This document shows positions 28,015-37,800 of a stretch of 64,000 bases of DNA, one piece after another. Position numbers and translations under genes: made by a program. Origin of the DNA: Rhodovulum bhavnagarense (GTDB lineage Bacteria > Pseudomonadota > Alphaproteobacteria > Rhodobacterales > Rhodobacteraceae); NCBI RefSeq assembly GCF_004343505.1, contig NZ_SLXU01000005.1, positions 89,464 through 153,463 on the forward strand, in the 5' to 3' direction. The first letter of the stretch is position 1, and every line of letters starts with the position of its first letter. Below the pieces are notes generated by a model. The model was given only the letters and a program-made list of their open reading frames with translations, did no database searches and was not told the DNA's origin.

Positions 28015-29199
28015 ATGAAAAAGCTTCTGATGGCAAGTGCCGCGCTGAGCCTCGTTGCCGGCGCCGCCGCGGCCGAAGAGGTCAAGATCGGGGTCGTCGC
28101 GGCCTTTACCGGCCCTCTTGAATCACTCGCACCGCCGATTGCCGACGGCCATGAACTGGCCCTCAAGGAAGCCAGCGACTCGGGCCTGTTCCTGGGCGGG
28201 AGCACGATCACGACCATTCGCGGCGATTCCACCTGCGTGGATGCCGCCGCCGCTACGGCAGTGGTCGAGCGCCTTGTCACCTCGGATCGTGTCTCGGGCG
28301 TGCTGGGCCCGATGTGCTCGGGCGCCACGGGTGCCGTCGTGACCAATGTCGCCGTGCCCAACGGCGTGGTGGCGATCTCTGCCTCGGCGACCTCGCCCGC
28401 GCTGTCGGACATCGCGGATAATGGACTGTTCTTCCGCACCGCGCCCTCGGACGCCCGCCAGGGCGACGTGATGGCCGACATCATCCTTGAAAAAGGCATC
28501 CAGAGCGTCGCGGTCACCTATACCAACAACGATTACGGCAAGGGCCTGAGCGATGCCTTCGTCTCGGCCTACTCGGCCAAGGGGGGCAAGGTCACGCTGA
28601 CCGCCGCGCATGAGGACGGCAAGGCCGACTATTCTGCCGAAGTCGGTGCGCTGGCCTCTGCGGGGGGCGATGCGCTGGTCGTTGTGGGCTATGTCGACCA
28701 GGGCGGTGCAGGCGTGATCCAGGCCTCGCTGGATACCGGCGCCTTTGACACGTTCGTATTCCCTGACGGCATGGTCAGCGACACCCTGACGGAGCGGTTC
28801 GGCAGCGATATCGACGGATCGTTCGGGCAAAACCCCGCCTCGGCCGGCGAGGGCCGCGAAATATTCACCGCCATGGCCGAAGCAGCCGGTTTCGACGGCA
28901 CCTCGGCCTTTTCGGCCGAGGCCTATGACGCTGGCGCACTGATGGTCCTGGCGATGCAGGCGGCCGGCTCGTCCGATCCGCAGGTCTACAAGACCAAGAT
29001 GATGGAGGTGGCGAACGCCCCCGGCGAGCCCATCCTGCCCGGTGAACTGGCCAAAGCGCTGGAAATCCTCGCCGCGGGTGGCGATGTGGATTACGTAGGC
29101 GCCTCTTCGATTGAACTGATTGGCCCCGGCGAAAGCGCCGGTTCTTACCGCGAAGTCGCCTTTGAAGGCGGCGAAATGAAGGTCGTCGGCTACCGCTGA
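28015..29199 (+). CDS. livK: LivK-type periplasmic branched-chain amino-acid-binding protein
   Basis: A 394-residue type I periplasmic binding protein with a Sec signal (MKKLLMASAALSLVAGAAAA). The Leu/Ile/Val-binding fold is visible from VKIGVVAAFTGPLESLAPPI through VSGVLGPMCSGATGAVV and TYTNNDYGKGLSDAFVSAYS to the C-terminal lobe. GGGAG precedes the ATG. It is the first gene of the Liv transporter; the others follow after a terminator-like hairpin. The substrate could be amino acids, urea, amides or a related compound. Confidence 0.92.
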   Translation: MKKLLMASAALSLVAGAAAAEEVKIGVVAAFTGPLESLAPPIADGHELALKEASDSGLFLGGSTITTIRGDSTCVDAAAATAVVERLVTSDRVSGVLGPMCSGATGAVVTNVAVPNGVVAISASATSPALSDIADNGLFFRTAPSDARQGDVMADIILEKGIQSVAVTYTNNDYGKGLSDAFVSAYSAKGGKVTLTAAHEDGKADYSAEVGALASAGGDALVVVGYVDQGGAGVIQASLDTGAFDTFVFPDGMVSDTLTERFGSDIDGSFGQNPASAGEGREIFTAMAEAAGFDGTSAFSAEAYDAGALMVLAMQAAGSSDPQVYKTKMMEVANAPGEPILPGELAKALEILAAGGDVDYVGASSIELIGPGESAGSYREVAFEGGEMKVVGYR

Positions 29200-29230
29200 G
29201 GCCCTCGGCGCGGCCGATGTGAAAAAAATG

Positions 29231-29260
29231 ACGGCCCGGGGCTTTTCCGGGCCGTTCGTT
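29231..29260 (+). terminator. Hairpin after livK (terminator or attenuator)
   Basis: ACGGCCCGG (29231-29239) pairs perfectly with CCGGGCCGT (29247-29255), followed by TCGTTT. It lies between livK and livG, where partial termination commonly gives excess binding protein over the membrane components. Confidence 0.7.
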
Positions 29261-29299
29261 TAAGCTAAGCACGCCCGCCATGACGCAGGGGGCAGACGC

Positions 29300-30085
29300 G
29301 TGATCAGGGTAGACAGCCTTCACAAGCATTTCGGCGGCTTTCGCGCGGTCGACGGGGCCTCGATCGAGATCGAGACCGGGTCGATCACCGGGCTCATCGG
29401 TCCGAACGGCGCGGGAAAATCGACACTGTTCAACGTGATCGCGGGCGTCCTGCCGCCGACCAGCGGTACGGTCACCATGGATGGCGAGGACATCACCGGC
29501 CTGCCGCCGCATGAATTGTTCCACAAGGGGTTGCTCAGGACGTTCCAGATCGCCCACGAATTCTCGTCTATGACAGTGCGCGAGAATCTGATGATGGTAC
29601 CCGCGCGCCAGACCGGCGAAAGGTTGTGGAATGCCTGGTTCAAGCGCGGGCGCGTGGCCGAGGAGGAACGCGCGCTGGCGCAGAAGGCCGACGAGGTTCT
29701 GGACTTTCTGACCATCGACCACCTGGCCGAGGAGAAGGCCGGCAACCTTTCGGGCGGGCAGAAAAAGCTGTTGGAGCTTGGCCGTACCATGATGGTCGAT
29801 GCCAAGATCGTCTTTCTCGACGAGGTAGGTGCGGGCGTCAACCGTACGTTGCTGAACACCATAGGCGACGCGATCGTGCGGCTCAACCGCGAGCGTGGCT
29901 ATACATTTTGCCTGATCGAGCATGACATGGATTTCATCGCGCGGCTATGTGATCCGGTCATCGTGATGGCCGAGGGCAAGGTGCTTGCCCAGGGGCCTGC
30001 CGATCACATCATGGAAAACGAGGCCGTAATCGAGGCCTACCTGGGCACCGGGCTGAAAAACAAGATCAAGGACGGCACCCAATGA
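29300..30085 (+). CDS. livG: LivG-type ABC ATPase (branched-chain amino-acid transporter)
   Basis: A 261-residue ATPase starting at GTG 29300. Walker A GPNGAGKST is at about 34-42, the signature NLSGGQKKLLELGRT in the second half, and Walker B KIVFLDEVGAGVNRT. The short insertion TNRERGYTFCLIEHDMDFI-type H-loop (EHDMD) is typical of the LivG subfamily. It pairs with LivF to drive the LivHM permease. Confidence 0.95.
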   Translation: MIRVDSLHKHFGGFRAVDGASIEIETGSITGLIGPNGAGKSTLFNVIAGVLPPTSGTVTMDGEDITGLPPHELFHKGLLRTFQIAHEFSSMTVRENLMMVPARQTGERLWNAWFKRGRVAEEERALAQKADEVLDFLTIDHLAEEKAGNLSGGQKKLLELGRTMMVDAKIVFLDEVGAGVNRTLLNTIGDAIVRLNRERGYTFCLIEHDMDFIARLCDPVIVMAEGKVLAQGPADHIMENEAVIEAYLGTGLKNKIKDGTQ

Positions 30086-30128
30086 GGGCGAATGAATTGG
30101 CGACGCTCTTTCCGAGAAACGCCCGGTC

Positions 30129-30185
30129 CGGTTTTTCTACGAAAAACCGCGCCTTCGGCGGGGGTATTTCGACCAAGAAGAAGCA
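30129..30185 (+). repeat. Intergenic hairpin plus Rhodobacteraceae-type dispersed motif
   Basis: A 9-pair inverted repeat (CGGTTTTTC, loop TAC, GAAAAACCG; 30129-30149) is followed by CGCCTTCGGCGGGGGTATTT and CGACCAAGAAGAAG. From memory, very similar strings recur between genes in Rhodobacteraceae genomes. It separates livG from livF and ends ten bases before the livF ribosome site. Confidence 0.5.
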
Positions 30186-30199
30186 GGAGATGCGCTGGC

Positions 30200-30910
30200 A
30201 TGGCTGAGCCCTTCCTGATCGGGGACGGGATGACCGGGGGCTATGGTGCCGCCGATATCCTGCATGGTTGTAGCGTTGCCGTGGAACGGGGCGAGATCGC
30301 GGTGATCGTGGGCCCCAACGGGGCGGGCAAGTCTACAGCGATGAAGGCCGTATTCGGCATGCTGAACCTGCGTGGCGGCGCGGTTCGGCTGAATGGCGAG
30401 AATATTACCGCGCTGAGCCCGCAGGCACGTGTGGCCAAGGGGATGGCATTCGTGCCGCAAACCAACAACATCTTCACCTCTATGACGGTAGAGGAGAACC
30501 TGGAGATGGGGGCATTCTTGCGCCGCGACGATATCGCGGGCACGATCGAGGAGGTCTATCGTCTGTTCCCCATCCTGCGCGAGAAGCGCCGACAGGCGGC
30601 GGGCGAACTGTCGGGCGGCCAGCGCCAGCAGGTTGCCGTGGGCCGCGCGCTGATGACGCGTCCAAGCGTTCTGATGCTGGACGAGCCGACCGCAGGCGTC
30701 AGCCCGATCGTGATGGACGAGTTGTTCGACCGGATCATCGAGGTCGCGCGCACCGGGATCTCGATCCTCATGGTGGAACAGAACGCCCGGCAGGCGCTGG
30801 AAATCGCCGACAAGGGCTATGTCCTGGTGCAGGGGCGAAATGCCTACACCGATACCGGCAGGGCGCTGCTGGCCGATGCGGAGGTGCGTCGCACCTTCCT
30901 GGGGGGATGA
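30200..30910 (+). CDS. livF: LivF-type ABC ATPase (branched-chain amino-acid transporter)
   Basis: About 236 residues from ATG 30200 (GCAGGAG upstream). Walker A GPNGAGKSTAMKAVFGML, the signature ELSGGQRQQVAVGRALM and Walker B VLMLDEPTAGVSP are present, followed by the H-loop MVEQNARQAL. This is the second LivG/F-type ATPase of the operon. An upstream ATG at 30092 would read through the intergenic hairpin and has no ribosome site. Confidence 0.95.
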   Translation: MAEPFLIGDGMTGGYGAADILHGCSVAVERGEIAVIVGPNGAGKSTAMKAVFGMLNLRGGAVRLNGENITALSPQARVAKGMAFVPQTNNIFTSMTVEENLEMGAFLRRDDIAGTIEEVYRLFPILREKRRQAAGELSGGQRQQVAVGRALMTRPSVLMLDEPTAGVSPIVMDELFDRIIEVARTGISILMVEQNARQALEIADKGYVLVQGRNAYTDTGRALLADAEVRRTFLGG

Positions 30911-30911
30911 T

Positions 30912-31328
30912 ATGCGCGTGGTATTGATGCTCTCGGTCTTGTGTGCCGGACCTGCCCAGGCAATGGAGCTGGATTGCGTGGCAAGGCTGGCTTGCGTAAG
31001 CAACCTGGAGGTCGGTGAGACCGAGTGCCAGAAGACGTCGATCGCCCATGGCCTGACAGTCGGGCGCGACACCGGTGACAAGGTCATCGTGAGTACGCCG
31101 GAGGGCGCGCAGTTTTACGAATTCCGCCGCCTGCCCGAGCGCGAAGGCCTGCGCGTGCAGGCCACTGGCGGCGGGCTTGAGGACGGTCAGGGTGCCGGAG
31201 CGCTGACAGTTTTCGACAGTCTCGATTTCATCGTGACGCGGCATAGCCAGGTAAGGCTGGACCCGGCTGACGACGCGGTGCGCACCATCGCCATCTCGAT
31301 CCATGGCACCTGCGAGGAGACCCCCTGA
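30912..31328 (+). CDS. Small secreted Cys-containing protein in the Liv operon, unknown
   Basis: A 138-residue protein with a Sec signal (MRVVLMLSVLCAGPAQAME) and a mature domain with four cysteines (DCVARLACVS, TECQ, TCEE) that could form disulphides. No family recognised. The ATG is one base after the livF stop and the stop overlaps livH, so it is translated as part of the transporter operon. It may be a periplasmic accessory or an unrelated passenger; the sequence does not decide. Confidence 0.7.
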   Translation: MRVVLMLSVLCAGPAQAMELDCVARLACVSNLEVGETECQKTSIAHGLTVGRDTGDKVIVSTPEGAQFYEFRRLPEREGLRVQATGGGLEDGQGAGALTVFDSLDFIVTRHSQVRLDPADDAVRTIAISIHGTCEETP

Positions 31329-32338
31329 TGGAGCTGCTCAACGCTCTTGTGACACTCGCCAATTTCGTTCTGATCCCGGCCACGGCCTATGGCGCACAGC
31401 TCGCGCTCGGGGCGCTGGGCGTCACGCTGATCTATGGCATCCTGCGGTTTTCCAACTTCGCCCATGGCGACACGATGGCCTTTGGAACGATGGTGACCGT
31501 GCTGGGCACATGGTGGTTGCAGGCGCGCGGCATCGGGCTGGGCCCGTTGCCGACCGCGCTGTTGGCGCTGCCCCTCGGAATTGCGCTGACTGCCCTGTTG
31601 CTTTTGGGCACGGATCGGCTTGTCTACCGCTTCTACCGCGAACAGAGGGTCAAGCCGGTGATCCTGGTGATCGTGTCGATGGGGGTCATGTTCATTCTCA
31701 ACGGCCTTGTCCGGTTCATCATCGGACCGGATGACCAGAGATTTGCCGATGGTGAGCGCTTCATCATCAGCGCGCGCGAGTTCAAGGCGATGACCGGGCT
31801 CGACGAGGGGCTTGCGATCCGTACCACGCAAGGATTGACGATCGTGACGGCGGTGATCGTGGTCGGGCTTTTATTCTGGTTCCTGTCACATACGCGCACC
31901 GGGAAATCCATGCGCGCCTTTTCCGACAACGAGGACCTCGCGCTGCTCTCGGGCATCAATCCAGAGAGGGTCGTCGCCATCACCTGGATCATCGTGGCCG
32001 CGCTTGCCACGATTGCGGGCGTTCTTTACGGGCTGGACAAGTCGTTCAAACCGTTCACGTATTTCCAACTTCTCTTGCCGATTTTTGCCGCTGCGATCGT
32101 GGGGGGCCTGGGCAATCCGCTGGGGGCGATCGCGGGCGGTTTCATCGTGGCCTATTCCGAGGTCACGATCACCTATGCCTGGAAGAAGGTTCTTGGCTAT
32201 CTCGCGCCAGAAGGGCTTGCCCCCGACGGTCTGGTGCAACTGTTGTCGACCGATTACAAGTTCGCGGTCAGCTTCGTGATCCTTGTGATCGTGCTTCTGT
32301 TCCGCCCGACAGGCCTTTTCCGGGGGAAAGCGGTATGA
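31328..32338 (+). CDS. livH: LivH-type ABC permease (branched-chain amino-acid transporter)
   Basis: A 336-residue membrane protein with about eight helices and the LivH hallmarks LGVTLIYGILRFSNFAHGD, RAFSDNEDLALLSGINPERV (the ATPase-contact loop) and AAIVGGLGNPLGAIAGGF. It forms the membrane channel with LivM. Start and stop overlap both neighbours, consistent with a tightly coupled operon. Confidence 0.95.
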   Translation: MELLNALVTLANFVLIPATAYGAQLALGALGVTLIYGILRFSNFAHGDTMAFGTMVTVLGTWWLQARGIGLGPLPTALLALPLGIALTALLLLGTDRLVYRFYREQRVKPVILVIVSMGVMFILNGLVRFIIGPDDQRFADGERFIISAREFKAMTGLDEGLAIRTTQGLTIVTAVIVVGLLFWFLSHTRTGKSMRAFSDNEDLALLSGINPERVVAITWIIVAALATIAGVLYGLDKSFKPFTYFQLLLPIFAAAIVGGLGNPLGAIAGGFIVAYSEVTITYAWKKVLGYLAPEGLAPDGLVQLLSTDYKFAVSFVILVIVLLFRPTGLFRGKAV

Positions 32339-33633
32339 CGAAACGCGACGCGCTTTTGTTCCTTTTCGTGGGTGTGCTGATCCTTGGCACCGGCGTGGTG
32401 CAGAGCTGGAACTCGGCCTTGTTCATCCTGAATTACGGGCTGATTTCGGCGGTCATGGCGCTAGGGGTGAACATGCAGTGGGGCTATGCGGGCCTGTTCA
32501 ACGTGGGCGTCATGGGCTTTACGGCATTGGGCGGCCTGGGCGCGGTTCTCGTGGCGATGCCGCCGGTGCGCGCGGCCTGGAGCGCGGGCGGCCTGGGGGT
32601 TCTGGGCGCACTGGCTCTTGGGCTTGCCGTCATCGTGGGGGCGATCTGGCTGTGGCGCACAATGCCGCGCGGGCGGCTGCGTGGGGTTGGACTCTTGGTC
32701 TGGCTTGTCGCGGGTTTTTTCCTTTACCGCGCGTTGTTCGATCCCGCCGTGCGGGCAATCGAAGCGGTTGATCCAGCCGCGACCGGCTATCTTGGCGGGC
32801 TGGGATTGCCGGTTCTGCTGGGCTGGCCCGTGGGCGCGGCGCTGGCCGCGGGCGCGGCCTGGATCATCGGCAAGACGGCACTGGGGCTGCGCTCTGATTA
32901 CCTTGCCATCGCGACGCTGGGCATCGCGGAGATCGTGATCGCGATCCTCAAGAACGAGGACTGGCTGAGCCGGGGTGTGAAAAATGTCATCGGCGTGCCG
33001 CGCCCCGTTCCCTACGAGGTCGACCTGCAACAGAATGCCGACTTCCTGGCGCTTGCCGGACGGCTGGGCCTTGACCCGGTGACGGCTTCGACGATCGCGG
33101 TCAAGCTGGCATACGCCGGTCTCTTCGCCGCGATCCTGCTGATGCTCTTGTGGCTTGCGCAGAACGCGCTGCATTCACCCTGGGGCCGGATGATGCGCGC
33201 GATCCGCGATAACGAGACCGCAGCCGAAGCCATGGGCAAAGACGTGACGCGTCGGCATTTGCAGGTTTTCATCCTCGGCAGTGCGATCTGCGGCCTGGCC
33301 GGCGCGATGATGGTCACCTATGATAGCCAGCTTACGCCCTCTTCGTACCAGCCGCTGCGCTATACCTTTCTGATCTGGGTGATGGTGATCGTCGGCGGCT
33401 CGGGCAATAATTTCGGGGCTGTTCTGGGCGGTTTCCTGATCTGGTTCCTGTGGGTACAGGTCGAACCGATGGGCATGGCGCTAATGCAGGTGATCACCTC
33501 GGGCATGGCCGATGGGTCAGCGTTGAAGGCGCATCTTATGGATAGCGTGGCGCATATGCGGCTGTTGACCATGGGGGTAGTGCTGTTGCTGGTTCTGCGG
33601 TTCAATCCGCGCGGGCTGATCCCCGAACGCTGA
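32335..33633 (+). CDS. livM: LivM-type ABC permease (branched-chain amino-acid transporter)
   Basis: A 432-residue permease, long because of an extended first half (about 60-160) with extra hydrophobic segments. Core features are NYGLISAVMALGVNMQWGYAGLFNVG-type N-terminus, LGLRSDYLAIATLGIAEIV, MMRAIRDNETAAEAMGKDVT (ATPase-contact loop) and GGSGNNFGAVLGGFLIWFLW. The operon order is livK, G, F, small gene, H, M. Confidence 0.95.
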   Translation: MTKRDALLFLFVGVLILGTGVVQSWNSALFILNYGLISAVMALGVNMQWGYAGLFNVGVMGFTALGGLGAVLVAMPPVRAAWSAGGLGVLGALALGLAVIVGAIWLWRTMPRGRLRGVGLLVWLVAGFFLYRALFDPAVRAIEAVDPAATGYLGGLGLPVLLGWPVGAALAAGAAWIIGKTALGLRSDYLAIATLGIAEIVIAILKNEDWLSRGVKNVIGVPRPVPYEVDLQQNADFLALAGRLGLDPVTASTIAVKLAYAGLFAAILLMLLWLAQNALHSPWGRMMRAIRDNETAAEAMGKDVTRRHLQVFILGSAICGLAGAMMVTYDSQLTPSSYQPLRYTFLIWVMVIVGGSGNNFGAVLGGFLIWFLWVQVEPMGMALMQVITSGMADGSALKAHLMDSVAHMRLLTMGVVLLLVLRFNPRGLIPER

Positions 33634-33676
33634 TAGACGCTGGAAGCAGGCATTACCCTGCGCTACGCTCGCGGCA

Positions 33677-34291
33677 ATGGTTCAGTTCGTGATCCTCATG
33701 CCCGCGGCCGGGAGATCCTCCCGAATGGGGGGGCGCGACAAGCTGTTATTGGAGCTCGACGGCGTGCCCCTGCTGCACCGTCAGGCGGCCGCGGCGCTAA
33801 GCCTTGGCGCGCCGGTGCTGATCACCCTGCCGCGTGGCCGGGACCGGCGGCGAGGCAAGGCGCTTGGCGGGCTGAAGGGTCCGCTTTGGACCCGCGAAGT
33901 CGAGGGCGATGAAGGTATGGCAGCCTCGCTCCGCGCGGGTGCGTCATGGGCGCTGGGTCAAGGTGCGCGGGCGCTGATGGTCATGTTGCCCGATCTGCCG
34001 GGGATCGGTGCCCCCGAAATCGCCACACTGGCCCAGGCCTTTGCACAAGAGCCCGGCCGCTGTTTGCGGGCTACATCTCAAGACGGCGAGCCTGGCCATC
34101 CGGTGATCTTGCCGGCCCGACTGTTTACAGCTGTAGCGGACCTGCATGGGGATCAAGGGGCGCGAGCGCTTCTGGCCCGCGAATCCGTGCTCAGCCTGCC
34201 CCTGCCCGGCCGCGCCGCGGTAATGGACCTCGATACGCCCGATGCCTGGGCCGCATGGCAGACGCGCGACAACTCCACGCCGACGGTCTAG
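33677..34291 (+). CDS. MobA/MocA-like nucleotidyltransferase
   Basis: A 204-residue NTP-transferase. The N-terminal nucleotide-binding signature LMPAAGRSSRMGGRDKLLLE is clear, with a conserved metal-binding Asp in MVMLPDLPG and GHPVILPARLF in the second half. Relatives load CTP or GTP onto molybdopterin (MocA/MobA) or act on sugar phosphates. No molybdenum-enzyme genes are nearby, so the substrate stays open. It follows livM by 43 bases and converges with the next gene, overlapping at the stops. Confidence 0.75.
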   Translation: MVQFVILMPAAGRSSRMGGRDKLLLELDGVPLLHRQAAAALSLGAPVLITLPRGRDRRRGKALGGLKGPLWTREVEGDEGMAASLRAGASWALGQGARALMVMLPDLPGIGAPEIATLAQAFAQEPGRCLRATSQDGEPGHPVILPARLFTAVADLHGDQGARALLARESVLSLPLPGRAAVMDLDTPDAWAAWQTRDNSTPTV

Positions 34292-34722
34292 CCCAACGCA
34301 CCCGCCACCCGCATCTGCCGCGCGTAAACATAAAAGCCTAACGAGACGGCACAGGCTGTCCCCATGAGAACCGGCCCGCCGATCCCGGTCAGTTCTGCCA
34401 ATGAGGGCGCGGCAAAGCCGATCAGGTAGGTACCAAGCACGACCAACCCGAAGGCGGCAATCCCGAGAACCCAGGGTGCGATTCCCGAACGGAGGAACAA
34501 TAGCACCGCTCCCAGGAGGCCGCCCCAGACCGCCGTGGCCCATGCGGCATCAGCCAGCGCGGGCAGCGCCGTGAAAAAGGCAGATTGCGGCTGGGTGAAC
34601 AGCACCAGGTAAGGCGCGACATTGTATTGGGTCAGCAGGTAATCGGCCGCCCCGGCGAGGTGCCAGAGGGTGGCCAGGATTGCCACCGGCATCAGGTGCC
34701 AAGGTTCGCTGTTGTCGGGCAT
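34288..34722 (-). CDS. Four-helix membrane protein, unknown function
   Basis: A 144-residue membrane protein from ATG 34722. Four hydrophobic segments are visible (about 10-28, 47-65, 71-89 and 115-133). No motif allows a named family; a DoxX-like small membrane protein is one guess. An in-frame upstream extension reads Arg/Pro-rich sequence with no ribosome site and is not adopted. Confidence 0.65.
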   Translation of the reverse strand: MPDNSEPWHLMPVAILATLWHLAGAADYLLTQYNVAPYLVLFTQPQSAFFTALPALADAAWATAVWGGLLGAVLLFLRSGIAPWVLGIAAFGLVVLGTYLIGFAAPSLAELTGIGGPVLMGTACAVSLGFYVYARQMRVAGALG

Positions 34723-34883
34723 GGCCGATTCCTTCGCGGAGGACGGGAAACGGGGCCAACTTGCCGGGTCGCACCGCACCTGTCCAGCCGGTGCGACGTT
34801 ATGGGCGGGGCCACGCATGCCCCCCGCGCGGCCCCGCGAGGGGATGCAGGGAGCCATCCCCCGCATCCGTGCTGCATTCGGTG

Positions 34884-37800
34884 TCAGAATTCGCTACCCA
34901 GAAGAACCGCCTCATGGCGTCTCAGCGTCCGGCGGGCGGCAACGTAATCGCGCAGCCCCTCTTCGGTCTGAAGTTCGGGGAACAATTCGAAGATCTCGCC
35001 GCGCTGCGCGTTGCCCATGCCTCCGAGCGTGTAATCGCCCGGCTGGAAACTTTCGGTCCATGCCCCGTCCGACAAAACCACCTCGTGCTGGTCGAACATG
35101 AAGTGAAGATAGCTCAGCGCCCTGGGCGCAACCCGCTGGATCGAACGGTTGTTGACCAGGTGCTTGGCCGCGACCAGAACCTCGCGTTCCTCGAAATAGA
35201 GCGCAGTGCGATCATTTGCGACCAGCACACGGTGCTGCGGGCTCACCAGCATATCGCGTTCCGGCAGGCCATGCCCCAGCGCCCCGGCCCGGATCAGAAC
35301 CGGCATCAGGTGCTTGTCGTGCGCCAGCCTCTCGGACGAGACATTCGTGGTGCCGATCCAGCGGATTTCCTGGATGCCGTTGTCGCGGGTGATAACCTTG
35401 TCACCCTCGCGCAACTCTTCCACCGGCCGTTCCCCCTTGGGCGTCGCAATCAGCGTGCCGGGAGTGAAACAGGGAATGATTTCCTCGATATTGGTAAAGT
35501 TGATATTCGCATATTGCCCGCCCCCGTCCTGCAGGGTGATCTGGCCGTCCCAGCCCAACCCGTCAGGATCGCCATCGGGATTCTTGACAAGATGCGTGAT
35601 TGTCCAGCCGCCAGATATGAGGGCGGAAAGGTTGAGGGTGTCCCAGTCCACCCCGGTATTGCCACCATGAACGGTCGTGTTGGTCGACCCTCCCGGCATC
35701 CCCACGGAATCGATGTAGAAGATGTCGCGATCCGCCCCGCCGGAAAGAACGTCGTTATCCCCCCCACCATGAATGGTGTCATCGCCATCGCCGCCTTCGA
35801 TCGTGTCCGATCCGGCGCCCGAATAGATCACATCGGCACCTTCGCCGCCATCGACGTAATCGTCATCGATCCCCGCGTCGATGGTGTCATTGCCCGCACC
35901 ACCATAGATCGTGTCGTCGTCATCCTGACCGTAGATCAGGTCATTCCCGTCGCCCCCGTCGATCAGGTCACGACCGTTATCCGGAACGAGGTCGGTGTTG
36001 TCGGGGATGTTCAGGCTATCTGGATAGGCAGGGTCGAGCCCGCCGTAAATCGTATCGTCACCTGCACCGCCCGCGATCGTGTCGGAACCTTCGCCGCCGA
36101 TGATGCTGTCATCTCCCGCGCCGCCATGGATTTCATCGGCATCGACACCAGCATCGATCGTGTCATTGCCCGTGCCGCCGTAAATCGTGTCAGCATCGTC
36201 ACCGGTGGTGATGAGGTCATTTCCATCACCACCATCGACGTAATCGCGGTCATCCTCGGGATCGGTGTCGGCATCGAACAAGCCGGGATAGCCCAAATCG
36301 GGGCTCTGTGAGGTCAGGCCCGAACCGGCGTGGATCGTGTCGTTTCCGCCACCGCCATAAATCACGTCCGCGCCGTCACCGCCGATCAGGCTGTCATCGC
36401 CCTCTGTCAAGATGTCGGCCGGGTTTTCCAGATCGAAATGGGCGTTGTTCAGGCTACCGCCTGCACCCTCGATCGCGACAGTGAAAACCGGATCGTCGTA
36501 ATCCTGATCCCCCAGGCCGTTGATATCCTCGAAGCCAAGCGTGACCGATCCGTCCGGGTTCTCGCTATAGCCGGCGGTGTGCAACAAGCCGTCGGGGTTC
36601 AAACCGAGATTCGTGCCATGCGCGGCGGTGTGGAATATTTCGCCCGACAAGGCGGTTTGCGTGCCATCCTCGGCCACGAAGACCAGGCTAGGGTTCGGCG
36701 TGTCCAGCGTCGCCGGATTGCCGCTGGCATCCAGGAAAAGGAAACTCCCTTCGCCCAGCGCGGCGTAATCGTTCAGGTCATAGCCATCGGCGATGAGAAA
36801 TACACCCACCTGCGCCCCCGGCCCGGTAACGTATGTATAGCTGTCGCCCTGGGTCAGGTTGCCGCCCGAACCGATCGCCGAGGTATTCTCGAAGGCGATC
36901 TCGACATTGGTAATCGCACCGGTATCAGGGTCGATGGTGTAGACCCCCATCGTGTTCAGATACCCGGCATCCTCACTCTCGAACGTGATCGTGGCTATGG
37001 TTGGTGCATTGCCGCCATCGCCGAAAATCGTGTCATTTCCGGCCTGACCGTCCAGGATGTCGGCGCCACTACCACCATAGATCAGGTCATCGCCGGTGCC
37101 GCCCTCGACCTCGTCGATGCCAGTGCCGGCATAGACCTCGTCGTCGCCTTCCCCCGCGAGAACCGTATCGTTACCGTCGCCGGCCAGCACGATGTCGTCA
37201 TCAGGCGCTTCGCCGGGCAGGATCGCATCGCCCGCGTCGATCATGTCCTCTTCGGGATCGCCGGTATAGGCCGCATCGATCAGGTCATCGCCCGCGGTCC
37301 CCTCGACAAAGCCATCCCCGGCTGCAACCGGCTGATCGTAAACGGCGACGAATGCGATCTTGCCGTCGAAATGGTCGTCATACTTGCCGTCATCCACCTC
37401 GCGGGCGCCGAAGGTGAAATTCTCGTCGTCATTATCGCCGATATCGAGGGTCAGGCCGGTGACCGTGTCATCGCTCAGCATCGCGGTCTGGCCGGTGGTC
37501 GCGTTTAGCACGATCAGCGTCGCCCCGCCATCGGCGTCCCAGCTATAAGTGACGGTAACCTCGTCGCCCATCGCGTAGAAACCGTCTTGCGTGCTGAGCG
37601 TGACCGAGGCGCCTGCCGCGTAATGTTCGACCATCACCGCGCCCGACGCAGTGGTGGAAAGACCGAAATAGCCCTCGTCATACCGGTCGGCATATTCGCC
37701 GCGGTTGACCAGCGTGCCGCCCTCAAGCTGCGTGCCACCGCATTTGCTATAGCTTCCATCTGCGATGAAACGGGTCTGGATCGTCCCCGCGCTCAGGTCG

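Noticed and set aside
34680..37508. Two long plus-strand ORFs (543 and 392 codons)
   Set aside because: Antisense to the RTX/Hint gene; their repetitive composition mirrors the RTX repeats.
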